A DNA stretch of 64,000 nt from Branchiostoma floridae (taxonomy: Eukaryota > Chordata > Leptocardii > Amphioxiformes > Branchiostomatidae), in the NCBI RefSeq assembly GCF_000003815.2, contig NC_049994.1, positions 17,444,490 to 17,508,489 of the forward strand, given 5' to 3'. Of the stretch, positions 1-21,500 are shown piece after piece (position 1 is the stretch's first letter; every line of letters starts with the position of its first letter). The notes beneath the pieces are model-generated. The model ran no database searches and was not told the origin of the DNA. It saw nothing but the letters and a program-made list of their open reading frames with translations. The position numbers and the translations under genes were made by a program.

Positions 1-550
1 TCCGAGAGAGAGAGGACTTAACGTTTGATCACAATTATCAGACCATGAGACGCCTCTCAAGGATATGTGATGAATTACAAAGAATTTGGCTTCATGCTGA
101 TCATAACTGTACAAACATGATGATGCATTTTACTTTTAAAATTATGTGGGTTATTCTTGAGTGTGACCTATCACATAAGTAAAGTGCGTATGTCCAAGTC
201 CATATGAGTTGCGTTTTGACATTATTTTAGCTCAGGTAAACTTTGAGGCCGAGGAAGTAGTATTTAGGTTAGATAACACGACTGCACAACGGTGGGTCAT
301 CGTAAATAAAACAACGACTTTCCTCGCAAACTTTACCCGAACCGACAAAATGCCAGTACCCAACTTATGCGGACTCGAACCTATACGCACAGAGTGGGCG
401 GGCCCTTGGAGCCTGTAGTATGTCAACGTTGCATCAAAGCTGCCAAGAACTATTTCCCGAGTGGTGATCCGCCGCGTGTTGTACTCTGGCAGAAACATCG
501 CGGACATTACAGATACATGCCTGCTCTAACGTCACGATGCTTAACAGTTA
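1..550. other. No gene recognised
   Basis: Short open frames exist on both strands but none shows a domain, splice structure or codon pattern that I recognise. The stretch runs directly into the TA-flanked inverted-repeat element at 551, so it is probably the flank of repeat-rich intergenic DNA. Confidence 0.5.
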
Positions 551-850
551 AGCTAAGAGCACAACCCGCCGTACGTGCAATTTGTCCGTACGTTTTTTGG
601 GAGGCCACGTCTGTCACGTATTTCTGAAAACTTGGGGAACGACTGGCAAGAGCAGGGAGGGAGTACATCAACGCACGCATGTTAAGTTCTAAGGCCTGTC
701 TGTGCACGTGTGCGGCCTGTCTATCCACCGGATTCCCCACGAGTTCGTACGGAAACGGTACTTACCACTTACGGATCCCAAAAGATTGCCCACGTTTTGG
801 CAGGTAGATAGCACGTATTTGTATACGTACGGTGGGTTGTGCCCTTAGCT
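551..850. repeat. Hairpin MITE, copy 1 (TA-flanked)
   Basis: The left end reads AGCTAAGAGCACAACCC and the right end is its near inverse, ending GGGTTGTGCCCTTAGCT. Both ends are flanked by TA, as expected of a Tc1/mariner-type target duplication. A second copy with the same ends and similar inner blocks (cacgttttggca, ggatcccaaaagatt) lies at 7930-8247. There is no coding capacity, so it is non-autonomous. Confidence 0.75.
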
Positions 851-3562
851 TAATGGAATGAACCTTCCATTCACTACTCCATATGTCATTCAGCTACTGG
901 TCTAACGTCATGTTACATTGCTGCGTTACAAATGTATAGTAATGGAATAATGTTTGAATAATACATAAGAAATTACTGGAGTTGTAATTTCTGTATGAGC
1001 TTTGCATTACTTTGACATTAGATTGAATCATGTTGAGAATTTTCTTGTGAATTTAAAATTACATGCACTTAACATTTACTAGGCATCTAAAAATCTACAG
1101 GGGGCCTTAGATACTAAGATATATCCATCCTATTACATACAAAATATCCTAAGGTTTAATCCACTATTTTCTACGAACGCTCGGCACTGAAAACATAACA
1201 TTCTTGCCGAAAGTAACGAGAGCCTACTCTTCAAGCAGAGGTTAGGCTCGGACTGTTTTGGGCCGTTTAAAGGTGTATTTATCGGGCTGTCTATTTTGTA
1301 CCGTTTTCTTTACGTTGGGCCGCGAGAAATAAAGGAAACGGTGCTAAATAGAAAGCCCGATAAAAACAGAGAGCCTAACCTCTGCTTGGAGAGTAACGAG
1401 AACCACTCTCTAACCTTAAGACCCAGCCCCGTGCTTTTATAAATTTCCCATCCCATATTTACGGATTCCATCACAGCAGGGCTGAAAGCAGCGGTGATAA
1501 TGATGGCGATGATCACCTCACACGATCCGTCATCTCCAGCGTCTGTCAGAAATACTGCGCACAGTCCGCCTCTATATGAGGGATATGGTGTCATGGCCAC
1601 GTCCTGTTGTTTAGGCTATGTTGAGTCGGTTATATGTTTGATACCTCACGTGCATCAAGTTTGTCCTCCCCCCAAAAGGTTTGATCATACTTGAACGTAC
1701 AAAGCAGGAGCAAAACGAACACTAAATTACAACAAATTGCAAATGATCTATGTCATAGAATACCAAAGGTAGTCCGAAAGTCAAAGAAGATGGGGAAGAA
1801 TTACAAAACTGAGTTTGTTGTTCGGTGTTTCATACTCTGTTTAGTCACTTATTCAACCTTCCTGACCAATTGGATTTCATCATGAAGACAACGTTTTTAG
1901 CCAAATTGTATGTCATTCGCACGCTTGCCTCTCTAGTTTCTATGTTTCCAGAGGATGCCATCCATACAGTTGCATCATCATGGCCTTTATCATGAACGAT
2001 ATCGACCATATCCATGTCACTCTGTCAGATCTGTCATTCTGAAAAACCTGTTAATCTTTGATCTGTTAAGGCAGAGCTGTAAGCCTGTAGATAGAAGGTT
2101 ACGATAGATGAAATATCAACATCGATTTTTTCTTTGTTGACCCAGTTTTTCGGCAAGTCGTCATAACTCGGTGCGAACGGAACTTTAATTTTGTGACTCA
2201 GTTGATATTTCGCAGAAATGGATTTCGATTCCATTTCATCTCGCTATATAGAAGCCTCCACTCCACTTGATTTGGACTGTTGATTGACCAAAATTGGATT
2301 GGTGTGACCTATGACATTCTGAATTGAATATCATCCATGGTGTTCATATTCATATCATGTTCTGTCATGGCAAGGCCATGAAATGTAATGGGTGTCATAC
2401 TTCACAGGCTGTGTTAAGTATATATATAAGTTGCATGTAGATCAAATGTTAAATGAAAAAAAACTCAAGTAAATTTCTGTCATGACAACCGCGACGTGAA
2501 CGGAGGTTGGCATTTTTAAACACATCCCTACGTCCAGGGAATACGTACATGTATGCTGGAACAAACTGTTACATAACGTTGCTACTATCCTTGCAGACAT
2601 CCTAAGTGGCCCTTTCCCCTGTGGCGAATCTTCACGTGGTGGTTGGCATTTTCAATAACAGATCTCAAGAATATACGTCCAGGGAATAGGTACATCCGTA
2701 CATGTGTGTTGGAACACAAAGTACAAGGGCACGGTTGGAAGCAAAGGCTACATTTTTTATTCACATCTAGCAGCGCGCTGTGGATTAAGAACCTCCTCAT
2801 CAAGGTTGATTGTTTATTTATTCATTTATTTATTGTTTTCTAAGCTCGGAATCCCGCCTGTTTCTCTGGTCTTGATTCACCTAGATGTTACATATCCGTC
2901 TGATGAAGTTGTCGGGATTACGGTAAGGTCGCAGTGACTGGGTATTATAATGACATCTGGGCGCTCATCGGTATCTTCGAGTTTTCAACAGGAAAGAAAT
3001 GTATGCCGGTTTGCTACACTGTCTTTAACTAAAAGAAAATGATGTCCAAACACATCGGATTCTCTAACCTATCTGTAAAGACACAAATATTACAACTATC
3101 AAGACAAGTGCTTGTTGAATACAGACACAAAAATAAATTAGTCATGATTCGAATCCATAGATTTAATTCCAAGATTCTACTAAACATATCTCAAATAAAC
3201 TTTTCCTTGAAAAGCAAAATTATGTACAAATAGATGAATTACAGGTACATGTAATATACGAATAACCTAGCTTCATTACCATTATCCCTGCCACACTTTG
3301 TTGCACGTTGATTAATGATATGTAGCTATACTTCAATGTTTCTTCTTACATTTCTACTGTACATGATTGCATCACGCAACTCAAGTCAAGCACATGAACG
3401 AATTGCCCCTTTGATATAGATGCATGGCTATAAACAATCACACAAACAATAAACAAATATCATGCGCCAATAGGGGAAACGTGAAGAAATAGCAGCAAAT
3501 AATGATAACAGCGTGACAACAACAAAAGACAGCAGCTTGCAAATAGCAGCAACTATGTGCCA
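851..3562. other. Intergenic DNA with one hairpin element, no gene seen
   Basis: The only clear structure is the inverted repeat at 1207-1412. I found no exon with flanking splice sites and a recognisable product. At about 2520-2540 and 2660-2690 a short phrase (tacgtccagggaata) is repeated, suggesting an old local duplication. Confidence 0.45.
1207..1412. repeat. Hairpin element with CTCCAAGCAGA-type ends
   Basis: The segment folds back on itself: AGCAGAGGTTAGGCTC near 1233 pairs with GAGCCTAACCTCTGCT near 1370. An inner pair (TATCGGGCTGTCTATTT and AAATAGAAAGCCCGATA) also matches. The outer arms carry a variant of the CTCCAAGCAGA motif seen at several other places in the window. Confidence 0.7.
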
Positions 3563-3696
3563 TTTTAATCTCCAAGCAGATATGGGGAGAAAAGATCATG
3601 ATATTGCTACCCACCCCCCATTGTGCGCATTATTGAAAACGATGCGATCAGAAAACGTCGCAATCTATTCTCCCAACGTCTGCTTGGAGATCGGTG
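3563..3696. repeat. Hairpin element bounded by ATCTCCAAGCAGA
   Basis: ATCTCCAAGCAGA near 3568 is inverted as TCTGCTTGGAGAT near 3680, enclosing about 110 bp with no coding content. Single copies of the same end motif occur elsewhere (11950, 13978, 37140), so this is probably a compact non-autonomous transposon. Confidence 0.65.
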
Positions 3697-3798
3697 TCAT
3701 GTCACGTGGGTTACAAAGAAAATTAAGCCCCGACAAAAAACGAAGTGAAGCAGAATTCTACTCTGTCATCATCCACGAGGTTGCCATGACAACGGTCG

Positions 3799-12049
<8,251 letters not shown>

Positions 12050-12441
12050 TGATCTGGGGGAAGAGGAAGGAACAGGGTTATCAAGGTACAAGGCGTTCAA
12101 AAATTCGTTTTCTCTATAACTATCGTGGAGTGATCCTCGTTGCTTCTGAGAACTATATCATAATATGATTCATATGCGCGTCCTTGTAAGACCTTATAGC
12201 AAATTAGCGTTACGCAGCGCCAAAAGCAGTTCTATAAGCAGCTGGACATGACTTCTGACGTTTCAGGTAGCATCCACAGCCTTTCATTAGTGACGCTTTG
12301 ACTTTGACTTTGACTTTGACTTTGACGTTTAAGGGTTTCTCTCTTGATGCTTTGCATATACGTACACGTACAACGTTCGTGGCTCAGCTAGTAAAAGAGA
12401 AAATCTGCAACAAAACAAACCACCGTACCGACGAGGATCTA

Positions 12442-12743
12442 AAGGTGGGGTCACACATGCGTATATATTCAAGTCCGTTTGAGGTGCGTATGAAGCTCTT
12501 AGTCTCTACCAGGCTCCACAGGTCGCGGGAAAAATAGAACAAATTGGACAAATATAGATCCATAACATGCCATATGAGTTAGCTGACCGAGAAGTATGGT
12601 TAGCGACCCAGCTAACTCGTCTGACATGTTACCTGTTTACGTTTGTCCAATTTTTCCAACGACCTGTGGAGCCTGGTGGAGGCAAATACTCCCATGCGCG
12701 CCTCATACGGACTTAAATATATACGCAGGTGTGACCCCACCTT
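12442..12743. repeat. Hairpin MITE with long terminal inverted repeats
   Basis: AAGGTGGGGTCACAC at the left end is inverted as GTGTGACCCCACCTT at the right end. The arms continue inward with GCGTATATATT and its partner, and with CAGGCTCCACAGGTCG and CGACCTGTGGAGCCTG. There is no coding capacity. Confidence 0.8.
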
Positions 12744-13104
12744 AAGACTACGTGTTTGGGGACGCACGGCTGTTGTAATGCTGTTTGTGACTGTACGACG
12801 GCTGTGTGATCAAACAATTCAGATGTACATGCCTCTGATGGCAGGTCTACTGCTGAATTGACATGTCATAGTTTACAGTTATGATTGAAATGAAAATATG
12901 TTAAAACTATTTACACAATGTCATCATTAAGCAAGATTATTTACAAAATGTCACCATTAAGGAAGTTAGAAATAACTATTTATACAATGTCGTCTTGTTA
13001 GCAATGACACCATATGATAAGTCGGACTTTATGTGAATCGAGTAGTGTTGGCTTTAAAATTCTGCAGCCTGTTACTTCTGTAGCTGTATCTGTATCTATA
13101 TAGC

Positions 13105-13250
13105 CCATATAACCGCCGTTTGGCGTAACACACCAGCTTCGCAGGCACGCGGCGCGGCAGCAGCTGGTTATATTACACCTAACGACCCGTCACACCTAGC
13201 TTTTGCACATCTATCTGCAAGCGGTCTTTAAAACTATCCAGAGAAGATGC
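13105..13250. repeat. Interspersed repeat, copy 1
   Basis: The segment from atataaccgcc through acaccagcttcgcaggcac to cagcagctggttatattacac is repeated at 30063-30225 with moderate divergence and the same order of blocks. It may be the 3' part of a LINE or SINE; I cannot name the family. Confidence 0.65.
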
Positions 13251-13756
13251 CCCTACTGTGCTTGGTGATCACAAATTCCACTTGACCGAGTCTTCCTACC
13301 AGAGATCTCCCCACGGTATAGTGGGAACCAGTGACTGAAGGTCGGGGATTTCCAAAGGGAGCGAGCATAAATTCTGCATAGTTTATGTCGTCTTTGAGTA
13401 CGTAGAATGTATGTGTCCCAAGGTTTTATACAGTCCACTGTGACACAGTCTAGCGTGCGTACTGACAACACTGCCTTTCTGGTTGCAACTAGAGGGAGAA
13501 CAGCTTTGTGAAAACTAAAACCGGTTCGTGATCGTATCATGACCTGGTTTAAATATTTGGTCAAGGTGGATAGGTAGGTGGGTCCGCTCCATAGAACTTA
13601 TCGTTTCTAAACTTCTCAGGAACTGCCGCCAGTGTAAAAGGTCTTGAGAGACTTCAATCTACCGAGTACTAGAGCATACAACCAAGCAGCTTCCCATCCT
13701 CCTTGGTACTACAAATAAACGCACCTGGCGATAGTTTATGTGTGGCTAGTGTTGAG

Positions 13757-13998
13757 TACCTTAGTACCNNNNNNNNNNNNNNNNNNNNNNNNNNNNNNNN
13801 NNNNNNNNNNNNNNNNNNNNNNNNNNNNNNNNNNNNNNNNNNNNNNNNNNNNNNNNNNNNNNNNNNNNATAGTATCAAAGCTGGCCAGGAGTATAGCCGG
13901 CTCCGGTGCCCGTCTGACTACCTTTGGCCGGCTATACTCGTTGGCCAGCTTTGATACTATCTTATGGCACCGTAGGATCTGCTTGGAGACGTACTAAG
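13757..13998. repeat. Palindromic element interrupted by a 100-N gap
   Basis: CCTTAGTAC before the gap is inverted as GTACTAAGG near 13990. After the gap, 13869-13901 and 13927-13960 form nearly perfect 33/34-bp arms around a 25-nt loop. The gap itself (13769-13868) has the placeholder length 100. The hairpin probably caused the assembly break. Confidence 0.65.
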
Positions 13999-15070
13999 GG
14001 ATCGGCAAAGATTATTTTTAATAGCCCAGCGAAAGAAAAGAAACAATGCGACGATGGACCTAGATTATATAACTTTTCATGACACCGTTTGAACATTATT
14101 AAGGGCCGAGACAGACAGTATAAACTAACCAGAAATAGATAACTGGTCGCAAAGTAACGTTACAAATTCAACAGCAAAGGTGTTGAATATTTGAGGTTTG
14201 AAGTCCCGACTAGGACTGAGATTTGCACGCTACCATTTGATCTCCGTACAATTATTCAACTTAATGTAAGTTCATTTTGTATCATATGTTCATATGTTTG
14301 TGGTCACAATACCAACCTGCTTCCTAGTGTTCACAGTGTATTGTACTTGTCATAACTTGTATAAAGTTAAAGTTGTACTTTCCCATACATACTTTCCCAT
14401 ACATACTTGCGATGGAAAGATATGTGACATTGTGTAGGAAAAAGTAAGCTACTATATATAGTACTACTGTCATGCGAGGATTGGGTTACAGTCCCACAGT
14501 AGACGCTGTCCTAACTTCAAGGAGAGAGTGCTACCATCATCTGGAATGATGGAAGGATGCCTACACTATATATAGAAGGATCTATGTGATTGAATACTTT
14601 CAAGTTATGTTGCCGGCCACAGTTGAGTTTAGCCACAAAAGTATCATCATTATATATGAAGTGGTCCTGTTGTGTAAGTTTGCTTATCTATCTTAACCAA
14701 GGAGGTTCTACTATGTATAGGCCGGATTTTAACTTTGTTTCCAACAAGGAGCTTTAAAGATCCATTCTAAAGATCCTTCGTTTCTTCAAGAACCCGTTCA
14801 ATGCGATGACGAAGGGTGTTTCCCTATACTATAGTAACCATATCTTATCACTACAAACATACTTCTGCTGGAAACTAGTCCGTCAGTAAAAAGTTGTTAA
14901 GGTGATTAATCAGTGAGAACAGTTGAGCACTGAAACTTACGAGCTTAACACAGACAACTTGTCAGTGATGCACATCTGCATAATGCCTGCCCTGTCTTAT
15001 AGGTGGAATGGTGTGTACTTCCATGTGGTTACAAGTAAATTATGCCAAATAGTAGTTGCCCAAACAACTT

Positions 15071-15115
15071 GATATGATTTTGGAAACTGCTTGTGGCCGT
15101 TTCCAAAATCATATC
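15071..15115. repeat. Perfect 17-bp hairpin
   Basis: GATATGATTTTGGAAAC at 15071-15087 is exactly inverted at 15099-15115, with an 11-nt loop. It lies about 0.4 kb beyond the ORC4 stop codon. It could be a small transposon remnant or an RNA hairpin. Confidence 0.6.
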
Positions 15116-15242
15116 CAGTTGCTTGAGTGACTGCCATATTGTTTATTGTATATTGAGCAGTTACACCAGGGCTAGCCCTATGTAATAGCCTCTGGCTAGC
15201 GATGGCTCTTTTTATACAGCCAAATAAGTCAAACAAAATCAA

Positions 15243-15522
15243 ACTGCTATGTAACTGTCAATAACTAGTATTTTTATTCTGCACGTCACAAGCTCAATCA
15301 ATAAGGTCAAGCTTGAAATATCATTTACAGCATTTGTTCTCATTCTGTAGATCACAAGGTCAAGAGGTCACAGTTATAAATGCTGTGGATCACCAGGTCA
15401 AGGTCATAAGGTCCCTGTTACAATAAAGGTCAAGAGTCACAGTTACAATCTCTGCAGGTGTCAAGGTCAAGATGTCACCATTACAAACTGCAGGTAATAG
15501 GGTCAAGGTCAAGAGGTCACAA
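15243..15522 (-). other. Probable ORC4 3' UTR with AGGTCA-rich low-complexity repeat
   Basis: The block follows the ORC4 stop codon and is dominated by degenerate copies of aggtcaaggtca. TCAAGGTCA occurs exactly at 15398, 15461 and 15503. A possible AATAAA on the - strand lies near 15274. Whether the repeats matter is unknown. Confidence 0.45.
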
Positions 15523-18500
15523 CTATAGTGTATTAGCCCAGTGTTTGACCTCTGTGGGGCATGCTGGGTACTTCTGTATGGCCTGCATCAGCTGAGACTT
15601 GTCAATCATCAGCAGCATGGGGCGGAACTCCTTCTGGCCACGCCCACCTATCCCAGCACCCTCTGCTGCGCGCACCAGCTCCATCTGCTGCAAGTGTTCA
15701 AAAGCCTGCGGACAGAGCGAGGGAAGGTGAGGAAAGAAACTATTCAACAACGTGTGAGCCAAAACCTGTACAAATCTTTCTGACATCAAAAGCTGTCTGT
15801 GATCCAAAAACCAAGACCACAGCATGTTCAGACATTTTGCTGCAGTACCAAGGACAGCTGCTATGAGGAGATGATGATGTAAATATGGGAGCCATAGAAA
15901 CCCAACGGAGCTACAGGAACACAACCCCAAACTTAGCCACGTCTGGGATTGTGTTCTCACAGCAAAAGTGCCACCTACATTAGCTACATATAGCAGCAAG
16001 AAGCAGAACTCCAGTCAGAAGCTCTGAGGAAGATGTCTGACAGGCATCGAAATGTCAGCAGGTAACATCAACTGGTTGTGTAAAAAAAAACGCTACTATC
16101 ATATATATGACCTACCAACCTGATTATTTTTGGGGTGAGCTACAGGAAGTTACCCCTTACAGGGCTCGAAATACTTTTTTCTGCATACCTGCACTGGTGC
16201 AGGTAACATTGAAAATTACCTGCACCAGACAAATTTTACCTGCACCACTCTGAATTTAGGAAGTATGGATCATACTAAAATTGTTCAGGAACCATTGCTA
16301 TTTTTTCTTTTATACTTTATAGGTGGTAACAGTCAATGCAGCTAATAACAATCCACATGCACCTACATCACAGGACATTTATGTATAAAACCCAGTACAT
16401 GGACCAGTGCAGGTTAGGTACAGGTAGACACCAGAAATACCTGCACAGCACCAATTTTACCTGCACTAACCTGCATATGCAGGTGGTATTTCGAGCCCTG
16501 CCTTACAATATCTAAAGAAAGAAGAAAAGACTCTCACACCTTGAGCACCACCGGCCTGTCGAAGCTCTGTACTGCATATGACCTGGTCTGGACAAACTTC
16601 TGGTATTCTGGAGATAACAAAAGGTTTACTTTTATAAAGGATAATAATAATGGTAACTTATGCATACATTAGTCATATTTCTTAAGTAAAAAGTCATAAT
16701 TTGTTAAAGAAGGTATCTCCTTTCTTTGTCATTCTTTTTCAAATGTGATACTTTATTCACTTATGATGATAGAAAATAAAACAACCAACTCTTTTTCAAG
16801 TACAATGAAGCTAGTAAGGTAATTTGAGATATGACTAAATTCAACTCCTAAGAAAGGACACAATTCTTGTATATAGTTTACTGCAATAACCAGTTGAATA
16901 CAATAAATACACTTGAGAAAAATGGAAAGAAAAAGATAATTGTAAAAATATGAGGAATGTCTCCCACCATTATACACCATCTGGAAGTTGAAAGGTTGGT
17001 TCACGAAGACGTCACTGAGTCTCCTCATGGCCACAACTAGACACAACTCTAACACTGACAGGCCTGCAGAGGGGAAAATAAGGTCATGTATTACTAAGTA
17101 ACACCAATACTATGAAAGAAATTAGAGTAAAATCAACAAAACATGAAGGACAAAGCTAATGATTCATGAACAATGCTCTGGCGTGTGGTCTAATTAGGGT
17201 GGACCCACTGGACAGAGCTACATGGAAGCGTGGTGTGAAGACTACCTGATGGCTGCCTACCCCTGTGTCAGCGATCCCAGCAGCAGTATAATCAAACGAT
17301 GGATAACGGATACTACTAACATGTGATTTACAAATTTCCTGTGAGCCTTATATGGAGAAAACATAGCTGTCAAAAAAAGGAGAAAATCTTGTCATAAAAC
17401 TGTTGAAAAGGTAAATGTTGTTAAGGTTTTATCAAAAAGAAGGTAATTTTTCTTATTTGTTGGATTTTTAAATCAAGAAAGAGGACAAAAACAACCTTCT
17501 CAATAAGTATATAATATATTCTAACAGACAACATTGCCCCAAGGATAACACACCAGCTAGGCAGTAACTGATGTACATACCATGTAAAGTGTTGGATTTA
17601 GAGTCAGCTGTCAGGATCTTGTGGGCCTCGACAAAGTCTGACATTTCCAGTCTAGGATGGGAGGGGCAAATTCTTGCCACAGGCAACATCTAGACATAAA
17701 GATATGTCACAGAAAAAGAGCAATAAATGCTGGTTACTCAGAGGTCATTTTCACAATCATAAATTTGGATGCCTTGTATTGATATTTCTTCTGAGTGTGC
17801 AAAAATTTACTCTGTATTCATCAGAAATTTCAAACATATTTGGTATTAATCATTTCCAAATGTAAGGAACATACTTAGAATTTTATGGTTCAAGCGTTGC
17901 ATTTTTATAGGAAAAAATCATACTGAAATTGACATGAATTATGAATAAGATAGCATCCATGAAATCATATTGTTCTGGCCTGACTTAGCTGCATTCTTAC
18001 CAAGAACATCTTGAGAGTCCGAATGTCCTTGCTTGTGTCGTACAGTTTCCTAAGGATGGAGGTCACCCCTGGGTCATCGCTTAGGCTCTGCAAAGAGATT
18101 CAGATTCGTCAAAAACTTGTTGGAAATTTGAAAGAATCATGGCTTTTACATTAATCTTAATCAAAAAGGTCATAGAAAAATACGGATTGACCCCTCTTAA
18201 AAATATCACTTGTAAGTTCTTTGTCATTGTTGTCTTCAGCTTTAATTTTCATTCCATTCCACTCATTATTTGAGAGCCCATGTTGATTATTTTCCTTGTT
18301 AAAACGTTTCATTTTGAGGTCATGAAAATAGATTGTCAACAGTTTTATGTGATGAACTTCAGATTTTGGGGGCTGATGGGGTTACCGTAATATTCTATTT
18401 CCAACCTAACAAGCGAATTTTCATCCTGTGATGGAGGGACGAAAACAGCCCTGATGAGATCCATGGTAAACTAATGAGGATGGTACCCACTTATCTACTT

Positions 18501-21500
18501 AAGACAAGAGGATTTAATTATCCATCTCACCTCCACGTGTTTGTTCCACTTCCCGCAGAACTTCTTGTCCCTGAACTCTGCCGGCAGCACCAGGAGGGAC
18601 CTGAACACCCGCAGGTACTGGTCAAAAGTCAGCGAGTTGAAGAGGTGGATCTGTCGGTGGGAGAAACGGGACTTCACGCGCTTCTCAAGCAGCTCGATTA
18701 CATCCTGGGGAGGGGGGAGATGGAGACGGTCAGAAATCTTATAGTAGCATCAAGGAAGTTTCAAAAGAGTGGTACTGTGGGGACACAATGGAAATTAAGC
18801 CAATGACTGTCATGTATGCAAATCGGGACTAATTTGCACTCAAATGTCAATTGCACTTTTCACATGTGAGTCAAACATCGCTGAAAGGCGATTGATGTTC
18901 ATTAATGCATATATCCGTAAATAAAGAACCTTACTATATGAATGCATATATGTTAGTCCAATGACAGGGATGTGAGCTTACAATGACATCAAACCTTTCA
19001 AACTATGATCTGTTTGAACTGTGAACAATGAACCCTTTGATCTGTGAACTGTGAACACTTTGAACTGTGAACTATGAACCAGGTATTTGAACTGTGACTT
19101 TTTCAATTATGAGCCTACCAGCCTACAAGTGAGCCCTATGAGTCCGTGGTCGGAGCCTGTTATGACTGAGACACGTGACGTCATACCTGTAACAGTGTTG
19201 AACTATGAACCATTAAACTGTGAACTATGAACCCTTTATTTGAACTGTGACCTATGAACCCATCAGCCTACAGGTCAGACCTATGACTGTAATCGGAGCC
19301 TGCTGTGACTGAGCCACATCAAACCCTTTGAACTATGAACCTTTGAAGGCTTGAACTATGACCTATGAACCTACCAGCCTACAGGTCAGCCCTATGACTG
19401 TTATCGGAGCCTGCTGTGACTGAGCCACGTCAAACAGGTTGTACAGCAGCGTCTGGTTCTTATGGTGGGCAAAAAGGTCAAACTCCTCAAGGACAAACAG
19501 CACAGCCTGGCTGTCCCTACTGCCTGTGGGGAGAATACACAGGCTGATCATTAAATGTAGTAAAAGTAGGGTAAGTTAGCAGTCAGTTTAAGAGTGTAAA
19601 GTTATGAGTGCTTGACCTGTTTTTTTTTCTTTGTAGTTAACGATTTATGAAGGTTGTCCACTATGATTAAAGAAAGCCCCGGGCATCACATCAAACACAC
19701 TGTATAGCTGATATATCTTAGAGATAACATTACTCACCTTTCTTTAGTGCTTCCAGCAGGAAAGCAAGGTTGTCTGCAAAGGAACCCTGAAAAACAGAAC
19801 AAGGAAACAATCTGAAAACTACAGTTGCAACAATCTTAGTCTCTTAACCATCTTGTTTTGATGTTGTTTGTGCACTGTTGCACTAATGTTGACTCTACTT
19901 GTGCAATTACCTGAACATGCATGTACTTTTCATATATTTTTGGAGGAAGGTTACATTTTAAGCAGATGTTGTTTCCTCTTAATACCTGTTACGTAGAGAA
20001 TTACTAATAAAAGAAAAGAAAACTCACAAACACCCTGTTCCCCACCACGTTCTCTAGCTGCAGTTGTCGGGTGATCTCCTTCAGCGCGATCCTGTCGTCT
20101 GTCTGTAACAAACCTGGAGTGGAGGATACAGAAGAAAATATCTCAAAACCAGTCTAACAAGAACATCTTGTTGGTTAGAAACTATACAAACTGGAGCTAA
20201 CTACAGTGAACACCATAGACTGTTGAAATGGAAATAGGTTATATTTCATTAATCTGTATACAATCTACAACATAACATGACATTTTAGCTTAAGTTGTAT
20301 CAGACAAGTAGCCCCAGATACAACAACCGTTCCTGACAGCTATAAACTGAATGAACTGGAACTAACTGCACCATAGACTGTTAAAATAAATATAACGCTA
20401 GTTCACCTTTATTCGTATGTTAAGCTATAGCCGTTGTAAATAAAACAGGATATATAGGGATATAATGTTGATGGACAGTGGTTTTAAATTGCATTTTTTA
20501 AAATATAATGCAGTTTGAGACCATCATCCGTCGACTTGATATCCCGAAATACCTTGGTGTTAAATACAATGGATAAATGTTATCCCGCGAATAAAGGTGA
20601 ACTAGCGTTAGCTTGCTAGGTTATATCTTATCATGCTGGAGACAATTTAAAAAACAACACAACATCAGTAGAAGTGACCCACCGTTCAGATGCACCTCCA
20701 GCACATTGTCTCTGAAGTCCCTGTTTTCCTTTAACTCTGCCAGGACACTACTCAGCAGCTGGGAACATTTAGAGAAGAATTTGTCCTGAATACTAGTAAG
20801 TCTCTTGAATAGTTTTATTTGTGTGGTGGTTAAAGGGGGTATCACATTGGACTGCAGGCCTGTGTCCTAAATTGGATGTGTTACCTTTGACTTAAATCAA
20901 TACGATGGGAATATCATACAGCATAATGTATGATTAAAAAGATAATAAACTGCAGCTTCTGTGAGGTACTAGTACCCGATTTATCTATTTATTTATTTAT
21001 TTCACACACGCAAAAAAAAAAAGCCACGTCCCTCCTGAATTGAGTGAGATTTGTTACATGACGTACCATAAAAATACACGGCATGAACATACAAATACAA
21101 ATCCAGGTTACATTACAAAACGATCGGCAAGTAAACAGCCGGAAGGCCAGCACGATACCAGTAGATTTAGTGAACCCATGAAAATATTGAGAGTTGGCTT
21201 TACACATTACCATAGTCTTCCCTGCTCCCCGGGGTCCTATGATGAGGGCGGAGTTGCTCTCCCCCATAGATGAACATCTCTGGATCAAATCTAATAAATG
21301 TCTGATGAAAAAATGAATATGTATTGTTGTTAAATGTTAGTGCACACACTACAATATCAGTGACAAACATTGAGAATGTAATCATATCATCAAAATTGTT
21401 TGTTTTTTCATGCATAACGTTACTGTTGAGAAAAAGATTGATGTACATCAGATGTTAACATTGACTATCATAATTCTACCAGGTGGCATAATACTGCCAC

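Larger units (their letters stand above)
12050..15242. other. Repeat-rich intergenic DNA, no gene recognised
   Basis: Between the protease start and the ORC4 3' end I see a hairpin MITE (12442-12743), an interspersed block (13105-13250), a gap with a flanking hairpin (13757-13998) and a short perfect hairpin (15071-15115). The open frame at 13253-13564 on the - strand resembles nothing I know. Confidence 0.5.

Noticed and set aside
13253-13564. 103-codon - strand frame as a gene
   Set aside because: No domain, no paralogue in the window and no convincing splice context. It lies next to an interspersed repeat and may be transposon-derived.
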